A stretch of DNA of 64,000 nucleotides from Sipunculus nudus (Eukaryota; Annelida; Sipuncula; Golfingiida; Sipunculidae), in NCBI GenBank assembly GCA_026874595.1, contig CM049318.1, forward strand, positions 47,286,456 to 47,350,455, written 5' to 3'. The position numbers were made by a program, and so were the translations under genes. The notes below the pieces were generated by a model. It made no database searches. It was not told the DNA's origin and saw nothing but the letters and a program-made list of their open reading frames with translations. The first letter of the stretch is position 1. Each line of letters opens with the position of its first letter. This document shows positions 55,707 through 64,000 of this stretch, piece after piece.

Positions 55707-56430
55707 ATGAAGTTTATCATGACTGGTCTAAACAGGTTGTACAAGAGAAGAATGGGATCAAAGTTTATCAAGACTGGTCTAAACAGATTGTACAAGAGAA
55801 GTATGGGATCAAAGTTTATCATGACTGGTCTAAACAGGTTGTACAAGAGAAGAATGGGATCAAAGTTTATCATGACTGGTCTAAACAGGTTGTACAAGAG
55901 AAGAATGGGATCAAAGTTTATCATGACTGGTCTAAACAGGTTGTACAAGAGAAGAATGGGATCAAAGTTTATCATGACTGGTCTAAACAGGTTGTACAAG
56001 AAAAGAATGGGATCAAAGTTTATCATAACTGGTCTAAACAGGTTGTACAAGAGAAGAATGGGACCAAAGTTTATCAAGACTGGTCTAAACAGGTTGTACA
56101 AGAAAAGAATGGGATCAAAGTTTATCATGACTGGTCTAAACAGGTTGTACAAGAGAAGAATGGGATCAAAGTTTGTCATGACTGGTCTAAACAGGTTGTA
56201 CAAGAGAAGAATGGGATCAAAGTTTATCATGACTGGTCTAAACAGGTTGTACAAGAAAAGAATGGGATCAAAGTTTATCATGACTGGTCTAAACAGGTTG
56301 TACAAGAGAAGAATGGGATAAAAGTTTATCATGACTGGTCTAAACAGGTTGTACAAGAAAAGAATGGGATCAAAGTTTATCATAACTGGTCTAAACAGGT
56401 TGTACAAGAGAAGAATGGGATCAAAGTCAA
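55707..56430. repeat. 51-bp minisatellite
   Basis: About 14 highly similar units of AAGTTTATCATGACTGGTCT, AAACAGGTTGTACAAGAGAA and GAATGGGATCA. Both strands stay open for over 200 codons in 17-residue steps (for example NLFRPVMINFDPILLLY). Regular unit identity and lack of any non-repeat protein context argue for a non-coding array. Confidence 0.95.
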
Positions 56431-56639
56431 GATAACCATTTTCAATCTGTTCTGTGTGTCAAATCTGAGGAACATATACGCAGTTTTTCCAATAATATTG
56501 GATCGCAAAATACATATGACGAAGTATAATTTTGTAAACACCCGTGATCAGTTGAAGAAATGATATCTTATATCTCTATCACACAGAAACTTATTTGTGT
56601 CAGCGTGTATTTGTATATCATATATCATTTCATCCAAAA

Positions 56640-58335
56640 TATTATTATAGACAGGGCAAAAACTAGAACAATTCGATAATCGTCTCTAAAAACTTTTCTC
56701 AATTGACCCTAGGGAATTTTTCCCCCGTAGAATCGATTTCTGCTTGGGAAGTATTAGTATCGTGCAAATTAAATTAGATTATTTGCATATTTGATAAAAT
56801 AGCAATTAAAATATTTTTATACACAAATATATTGAAATTATGGCTTTAGGTAGGCAGAGGGAAGTAAATGGGTACAGAATAGTCAATTTTTATCAAACAT
56901 AACATTTCTTTAGCAGTACTGATCCTTTTACCAACTTACCCTAATTATGTATTCCGTTCATCATTTTTTAAGATAACTTACACATTCGCATTTTATTGAC
57001 TAATTTGCATATTTAAATGTGTATATATACAATAATAGACCAGACAAACCCCAGAACAATTCGATAAATGTATATATGCAATAAGAAAAGCGATGCTGAT
57101 CGTAAAATAAAAATTAAAAATGATACCTGTTAGTAGCATTAAATAGAGTGTTTGCCTGCCTGCTCTGGTGCCAAGTGGTGATTGTTCTTCCCCTCAGGTA
57201 TTAATATATATGTAATTAGCTAATTTGCATTAATAACGGGCAACTGGTCAAGTCATGATTATCTTTCCTTTTGTGCCAAGTTGGCGTTCAGCCCCTGTAT
57301 GCTTAGGTTCCTGATGTTGAGAAACTCATGTTTACATGTAAAAAAGCGAAACTGTATACATTTTAAATAAATTATGTGCCAATTTAAGTTAAATGATGCG
57401 AATATGTACATTTTCTTATGAAATGATAAACAGAATATGTTATAAGACTAAGTCAGTATAAGGACCAGCCTTTACTTTGTTAAGATGTTCCTATAAAAAG
57501 GAGCATTTTAACAATAAAATTTAGAATTTGCCTTAATTGCATATATTTTCTGGAAATTGGTTTAAAAACAAATTTATATAAACTGATGTTATATTTTATA
57601 CAATTTGAATGTTTTGTCCCAAAAATACATTACTCTGCCTAGCTAAAGCAAAAATATAAATACATTTCTTAATCATATATTATATTTAAAAAAAAATAAT
57701 CAAATATGCAAATGATTTCATTCAATATGCAATATGCAAAAATGTCCCAAGGAGAAATCGATTATACAGAAAAAAGTCTAGATTCAATTACCAAATATTT
57801 GGCAGTGACGATTATCGAATTGTTCTGGGGTTTTTCCTGACTATTATTGCATATAAACATATTTAAAGATGCAAATTAGTTAATAAAATGATGAGATTGT
57901 GTAAATGATCTTATAAAATGATCAACAGAATACATAAAAAGACTTAGTAGGTAAAAGGATCAGAATTTTCTTTGTAAGGCTGTTCGTATGAAAAAAAGCA
58001 GTTTATTTTTAACAATAAACTTAAGAATTTGCCTATTTTGCTTAATTCATTTGTAATGTACTGCTAAAAATCCAAATTCCATATATATTTATGTTCTATT
58101 TGATACAAATTGAATATTTTGTACCCATTTTACTTCATTTTGCCTAGTTGAAGCCAAAATATCAATATACACGTATATGTGAAAAATATATATTTCTGCT
58201 TATTTATTCAAATATGCAAATTATCTCATTAAATATGCACGATACAAAAATGTCCTAAGCAGAAATCAGTTCTACAGATAAAACGTTCCTAGGATCAATT
58301 AAGAACAGTAGTGACCATTATCGAATTGTATGTGT
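56640..58335. mobile_element. Cluster of three related foldback/MITE-like copies
   Basis: Shared end motif CCAGAACAATTCGATAA (left ends near 56660 and 57047) appears inverted as TTATCGAATTGTTCTGGGG near 57820 and TTATCGAATTGT near 58319. Internal blocks 57417-57850 and 57900-58335 are direct repeats, and 56650-57050 is their inverted relative. No coding capacity. Confidence 0.72.
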
Positions 58336-58487
58336 ATATCAAAACCTTATATAATCAAAAGATACTGAAACTACTTTAATAGCTTTATCAAATATGATTC
58401 AATATTGTCGCTGTCGTACACCTTTAAAACTAAATACATTTTTATAATGCAGAATAAAACAAATTACCTTGCCACGTTTCTCTCGTT

Positions 58488-58775
58488 ACATCAGTGACGA
58501 GCATAGTATGTGTATAACACAAGCGGACAGTACATCAGTGACGAGCTGAGTATGTACATAACACCAGCGGACGGTACATCAGTGACGAGCTAAGAATGTA
58601 TATAACACTAGCGACGGTACATCAGTGAGGAGTTTGGTATGTATATAACACCAGTGGACGGTACATCAGTGTATATAACACCAGTGGACGGTACATCAGT
58701 GTATATAACATCAGTGGACGGTACATCAGTGACGAGCTTAATATGTATATAACACCAGTGACGAGCTTAGTATGT
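58488..58775. repeat. About 44-bp tandem repeat with internal deletions
   Basis: Six to seven units containing GGTACATCAGTGACGAGCT and ATGTATATAACACCAG. Several units lack the ACGAGC block. Confidence 0.9.
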
Positions 58776-60890
58776 ACGTTCTTAGCCGCACACACGTTTT
58801 GCAAGACTGATCAACTGCTATAGCAAAGCAAAACCTGTGGGTCCATACACCCACGAGACAGGCACATCACGGCAGTTATGTCTAATCCGCTCTGATCATG
58901 GTCAGCTCTGAGGGACAGGATCTTGCTTTTTTGCGAGCCCCGCCATCATTCAGTGAACATCGTGATCAATAGCAAGTCCAGATACGGGTACAAAACCAAT
59001 AAGGGCCAACTTACGTAACCTGGGGATGAAGATCGAATCAAGAGATGTTGAAATACCATTGCTCATAAGTAAATATCGTACATCCCTAGATTTCTCCATA
59101 GTCGCATGTATCTTTAAAACCGTATACAATTGTTGTTAATATCGTACAGTGACCAAGGGTCACAAGTGATGACTGGCTAGTCATATCATGGACTGAACTG
59201 TGGCCTTTAAGTTGAAAAAGGTCAGAGAAAAACAAGCCGACTGGTCTCATTAACTTCGTACATTGATACACAGATAAATAAACCCCCTAAAAAATGTCTA
59301 TATTTGTCTTGATCTAGATCTGTACATAAGTGATCGTGATAATTGTTTCCGTTCTTATTGTTAAATCATTATCTATCGACCCCATGAAGATACGTCCCTG
59401 GTAGTCCAGCGGAAGAGCTCCATATGTAAATAAAATAAGAATTATGCAAAATAGGAAGGAAGCATGAAACTTTGCATAATAGTTCTCCAATCCATACTTA
59501 ATCTTTTCAGATATAAAGCAAAACGGAATTTACACTGTCCTGTCTCAAAATCTAAGATGGGGACCAAGATGTCACCGAAAACAACATCAATAAATCCTGT
59601 TATATTTTCCTGGAATGCATCGTTACTGCACTATTTCCATGATTTTTTTGTACAGAAATTCATTCATAAAAATGTCAAGTCTCTATAAAGGAATTAATTC
59701 TGGTTATGTGGATATTGAAATTACCCTTATTTTTATCCAATTCTGTCCCTTTACCAGCACATCGAAAAGGTAAATATTATTGGTTAAAACTGCTGGCATG
59801 CGTTGTGATAGTGAAACTGTCATCTATATGCTTTGATAGGTTCGTCTGTTTTGTCATGCATTTCGATGCTTGAGATAATTTTAATGTAGCAATATTTATG
59901 AGTTCTTTTTAATTTTCCTTTATACACATGCTAACAAATGTTAAAAATTAAATTTATTTTGCATAGGTGATGGATGCAAGAAACTTTGATGTCCTTTCTG
60001 GCATCAATTAGTAAAATAATCAGGACCATGATAAAGTGATGGTTAATTAGACGTGGTCGCTGTATCGAATGGTTCGTTAGGCGAGGTTTTACTGTAAAAA
60101 AAAACAAGATTAGAATAACATTTTATTTATTCCATATATATTATTTTTTAAATATCCATTTATGTCACATTAACATAAAATAACATGTTTTATGTCATCA
60201 CAATTACCCATTTAACTTCATTCTGGCTCTTAAAGTCATATAGTGGGACAAATATTACACATACTAATCAAAAGTAAGTACTTAACCGTACAAGCCATCA
60301 TGCTCACAGCTGGTAATTGTGATTGAAGACGCCCTTTGTTACTCACATTAGAACATTTTTATAAGGCTTAGTCCTTGTCACAAGATCTAGACGTGCATCA
60401 GTTACACATTCATTATGGTATGACTGTTAATTTGAATGCACATGAGACCGGTTTTGAGCAAAATTGTTCAAGATTTCCTTATTATTTAATTTTGTGAGAT
60501 GCTCCGTTTTGTTCCATAGCGTGTTTCCAGCAACCTTTATCTTTGATAAGGACTGGTGTTGCCCGAGGGGCCTCAAGAGTAGATGGTTCTGCCTACCTTA
60601 AATAATGTCCTTTTAACATATTTGACATATCTGTTGTGATTTACCGCAATCAGCAGTAGTTATCATATGGTTAAGATCTGATATCTTTTCCACAACTGTA
60701 TTTTTAACAATATTTAGCTTGAAGAGGTTGCCCTGGAACTGGAAATAAAACAATACCATATCACCTGTCTAGTACTCTCTTTTATATGCCTTCTTTTCAC
60801 ACCATAGTTTAATTTTTCTTTGTCTCTTCTTTTAAAAGCCGTTGAGCAATTTCATTTGCCTATTTACGTTGTACTTGTTGTACATAATTG
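58776..60890. other. Non-coding sequence
   Basis: No gene recognised. A phrase at 59399-59427 (CTGGTAGTCCAGCGGAAGAG) looks like a tRNA 5' half but no box B follows. Confidence 0.45.
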
Positions 60891-60904
60891 AATAAATTGT
60901 GTTA

Positions 60905-61020
60905 CGAAGACAAATTGCTCCGGGAAAATACTGGGCCGATCCGGGATTCGAACCCATGTCGGTGGCGCTTTTATGTCACCCAGTAACAATTGCTCCGACT
61001 ATTCTACTTTGACCAGCTGT
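60905..61020 (-). mobile_element. tRNA-derived SINE head
   Basis: On the minus strand GGGTTCGAATCCCGGA forms a perfect box B (60942-60957) preceded by GGTGACATAAAAGCGCCACC. Box A is weak. No full cloverleaf, so SINE or tRNA pseudogene rather than a tRNA gene. Confidence 0.5.
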
Positions 61021-61231
61021 CTTTTACAACAGCCAGGGAACATTTTATACGATGCCCCAAAACTAGTTCAAAGTTCCAAATCCTAAACTCTCTTGTACAG
61101 CCATTCTGCCAGCAAATTAGAACAAAAGTAACCCTTCATCCTACTGTTTCCCCGTGGCTCTTTAGAATTTGGTGAAATCGTTTTGGAGCTCCCTATCTTG
61201 GTGGTGTAGCATAGGCGGCGAAACCGGGGGG

Positions 61232-61358
61232 CTGGCACTCCTTATGTTTTCCTATCATGTTATTGGGGGGCGCCCCCCAACCCCCCACCCCCATATCGCA
61301 CATTTGAGGGGGGAGGGGCGCCCCCTATGACATGGTGGGAAAACATAAGGAGTACCAG
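61232..61358. mobile_element. Short GC-rich foldback element
   Basis: CTGGCACTCCTTATGTTTTC at the left is matched by GAAAACATAAGGAGTACCAG at the right in inverted orientation, with GGGGCGCCCC palindromes inside both arms. Confidence 0.8.
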
Positions 61359-61440
61359 TATTTCTCAGTACAGTTAGTTACTTCTCCTGTATAAGACTGT
61401 AATAGACTACCCCTCCCCATATCAACCCCGTTAGTGCGTA

Positions 61441-61442
61441 TA

Positions 61443-61513
<71 letters not shown>
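61441..61513. repeat. (TTA)n followed by (TA)n microsatellite
   Basis: ATT units to about 61468 then TA units to 61513; a G run follows at about 61528-61541 and a C run at 61625-61638. Confidence 0.95.
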
Positions 61514-61516
<3 letters not shown>

Positions 61517-61639
61517 GGCTGTAGCCTCGGGGGGGGGGGGAGATTTGAGGTGAAAAAAATATTGCTAAATTGATATATTCCTTTTTTTTAAATTTTTTCT
61601 AAGTAAGTATATGTCTACTTTTGCCCCCCCCCCCCCCTC

Positions 61640-62960
61640 CCATGAATATTTCGTTTCGACACCAATGTGTAGTCTCGGTTTTGGGGCATGATGCTTAATT
61701 CTGTCATAACTTCATTGAATATGTTTGACATAACGAATCATGGTCCGTTTGAATAATTTTGAACGAACCGAAGGTTGTTAAGCATTTGACCAAAGCTTCT
61801 ACATTTTTTATATATATTTATAGAATACATTGATGCACTTTTTCTCAGTAGGAGATTGGTGTCTGGGCCTGAACTTTTGCATGGTGTTTCCATCTGTAGA
61901 TCTGTTTTTGGTGACAGTTGCACATATATGAGGATTTTAATTGGCATCACTGATGTCACAAATTTGGAGTCATGTCATGCCAGGAACATTGCATGCTTTA
62001 CCATTGCTCTTTTATTTTGCGGATACACGTAGTCCCTTGTCGACTACCCGTATTCTAGTTATTCAACTGTTTACCTGCTAGATGTTACTTGTTAACAAGC
62101 AATGGGTTTGTAAATATATGCCAGGTCTTTATATTATCGCCCAGTAATGAAGACGGATTTCCTGTGGTTTGATATTCCCCATAATTATAATGCGTATATA
62201 TTAAATAGATAATAATACAACTGATATACCAGGAAAAGTGAATGTAAGGTAAGATCGCAAAAAGGAACCCCCACGAATCAATGATTATGTAAAAATCGCG
62301 AAAATTTAACCCTGCTAATATGAAGCACACCAAGGTAATCTTGGAACAAGCGCATGCATCCATAAGCTCCATCTACAAGGATGTTCATTCTGTAAATATA
62401 GGATGTTGTAAATAAAACAATTGAACTTTCCTTGGTGTTTCTTTCGACATGATGTAACGTATGAGGACCCTTATATATAAGTAAGAAAACAGGTTCTCAT
62501 TGATGCGCCATTATTCATTTTAAAGGAAACAAAATGCGCTAATACATTTATCGACTTCTCTGATAGATTACGTTTTAACAGATTATTTATTTGTGCATTT
62601 AAAAGAGTGCGAGATAGTGAACTTTCTATACTTTTTGCGTATTTTTCTTAATCTATATAAGTAATATTTCCGATACGTCTCTTGTTTAAAATTTTATCAA
62701 ATTTGTGATTTTACCTCCCCCGTGTGGAACAATTTGTAAAGTTTTCAACCTGCCTTCACATGCATCTCTGGAAAATTGTATTTCAACTATTAAGTTTCAT
62801 TAATACAAAATACTCACATACTTATAAGTCTTTCCCTTCTTATATAATTACTGCCTTCCTCGCCTGGCGGGAATTGCATTCTCAGTTTAATCCGTACTGG
62901 TTGAACTCTCGTTGTCATGCTAGCTTGGGGCTTTCTCGCCTGGCCGAGCCGGGTCGGGCT
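61640..62960. other. Non-coding sequence
   Basis: Nothing recognised on either strand apart from short unassigned open frames. Confidence 0.45.
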
Positions 62961-62963
62961 CAT

Positions 62964-63550
62964 GTGTCGACCCTGGTATGTAGAGACACAGCGATGTTTT
63001 TCTAGATAATTCCTGTAACGTGTGTACTGTGTTAGATTCTTTAGATTGTTCGAGAAATGGAAGCTTCTCGGCTTTGGGTGAGAAGTTATAAATAGGGGGC
63101 TATGTTTTAGAGCCGAGAGAGAGGTGAGAGAATATTCCAGCGGACGGAAGCAAGTTAGTCAGTGTGTGGGACCTATCCGATTATCAAGTAATTTCAGGGA
63201 TTCTATTATTACTAACTCAATGTAATTTAATGCTGCCTGCCTCAAATTTACTTTCATGATTGTTACAATAGCTTTACATTGGACTGTTATTCATGTGAAC
63301 TGTTCGCCAGGTTTATACATTTTAAAGGACTTATCACTGTGACAGTGGTGGTATCCAGGTAATGTGCTCTTTGTTTATTTTACTGTGTGATTGTATTGAT
63401 TTGTTGTTATACCGCTGTTATACTGTGTAATTGTATTGATTTAGTGTATTGTAATGTTAGGGTTGTTTTAAGAAGAAATTATAGTTAATTTTAACGAAAA
63501 ACCTCTGACTTCTTTATTCATTTCCCTAGACATTTCACGCGACACATTGT
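62964..63550 (+). mobile_element. Probable 5' LTR and leader of an LTR retrotransposon
   Basis: Starts near TGTCGACCCTGGTATGTAG and includes a TATA box (TATAAATAG, 63087-63095) followed by a likely U3/R transition. It lies about 560-680 bp upstream of a Gag start. The LTR end is uncertain: it may be CTGTGACA near 63346 or CGCGACACA near 63547. No 3' LTR is in the window for comparison, so limits are inferred. Confidence 0.5.
63087..63095 (+). promoter_or_regulatory. TATA box in the probable LTR
   Basis: TATAAATAG followed by GGGG, in the position expected for an LTR U3 promoter. Confidence 0.5.
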
Positions 63551-63647
63551 TTTATCATACATTGTTTACAAGATTACATACTCATTACAATACATCGTTT
63601 ACAGGATTTATCTCAGTGGTTTTTTGTTATTGTTTTAACATCTTAAC

Positions 63648-64000
63648 ATGGCAGATTTCAAACCTGAGAAATTTGTTTACGATCCCGACCCTTATCAACT
63701 TGAACGGTTGACAAAGGAACAGTTGTTGTGTTTGGGACAACACTTAGGGCTAAGTGTGAAAAGAGCTTTGAGAAAGCCTGATATCATTGCTAAAATCATG
63801 CAGGATCTAGTTAGTAAAGGTTTAATTGATGAGAGTGAAGTTGAAACATAAAAAAATGACAGCCTTTCTATGCAATTAGAATTTAAAAAGTTGGAAATGC
63901 AACATGAGCTAGCATTAAAGGAGAGGGAGGAACATGAAAGGTTCGAAAGAGAAAGACTAGAAAAAGAAATAGAAACAGAAAGACTAGAAAAAGAAAAAGA
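63648..64000 (+). pseudogene. Gag start of an LTR retrotransposon, SAP-like domain, interrupted by a stop
   Basis: The ATG-started frame gives 67 residues with a helix-turn-helix SAP-like pattern (about residues 19-56, including LTKEQLLCLGQHLGLSVKRA). SAP-like N-termini followed by a Glu/Arg-rich coiled coil are typical of Gag proteins of metazoan Gypsy-type elements. A TAA stop lies at 63849-63851, and the same frame continues without another stop to the window end as a highly charged coiled coil. The copy is therefore broken, or the stop is suppressed; Gag continues past the window edge. Confidence 0.65.

Noticed and set aside
55670-56407. A 245-residue minus-strand open frame and a 204-residue plus-strand frame
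   Set aside because: Both are products of a 51-bp array whose period is a multiple of three; both strands are open at once and there is no non-repeat protein part.

Overview
This is an animal nuclear genome window, AT-rich, with spliced genes, large introns, many minisatellites and several transposon types. The combination of divergent nicotinic-receptor-like genes, tRNA-derived SINE heads, foldback elements and a Gag with a SAP-like domain suggests a mollusc, probably a bivalve. The species cannot be fixed from the sequence alone.

The only convincing host genes are two paralogous Cys-loop ligand-gated ion channel subunits of the nicotinic acetylcholine receptor (nAChR) type, arranged tail to tail. 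Gene A (+ strand) has four exons in the window (6124-6168, 16430-16539, 18078-18616, 21353-21900). Its signal-peptide and N-terminal exons were not found and presumably lie before the window. Gene B (- strand) can be assembled completely from eight exons (50731-50635, 48825-48697, 42781-42627, 42334-42290, 39697-39588, 39222-38995, 37458-37148, 36539-36031). All phases agree, giving 1584 nt or 527 residues. From the 45-nt exon to the end of M2 the two proteins align without a gap. Gene A's single 539-nt exon equals gene B's 228 + 311 nt pair, so one intron was lost or gained. Both keep the Cys-loop, the vicinal cysteine pair of alpha subunits and a cation-type M2 entrance (GEK). Both have lost the aromatic residues of loops A and D and the first tyrosine of loop C, so acetylcholine may not be the ligand. 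Each could contribute to a pentameric cation channel at the cell surface.

Layout: 1-6123, upstream sequence with a 36-bp minisatellite in two blocks; 6124-21900, gene A, whose introns hold 37-, 38-, 67- and 41-bp arrays and two foldback elements; 21901-36030, the convergent intergenic region, with a 3' array of ACGTCA half-sites, a decayed pseudogene, a Helitron-like element, 283-bp and 160-bp repeats, a LINE relic and a 36-bp array; 36031-50731, gene B, with 27-, 34-, 41- and 45-bp arrays, a LINE endonuclease fragment, a tRNA-Thr-like head and an inverted-repeat element enclosing a minisatellite; 50732-62960, mostly non-coding with 21-, 51- and 44-bp arrays and a nested foldback cluster; 62964-64000, the start of an LTR retrotransposon with a Gag interrupted by an in-frame stop.

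Most long open frames in the window are artefacts of minisatellites, several of whose periods are multiples of three. They are not annotated as genes.
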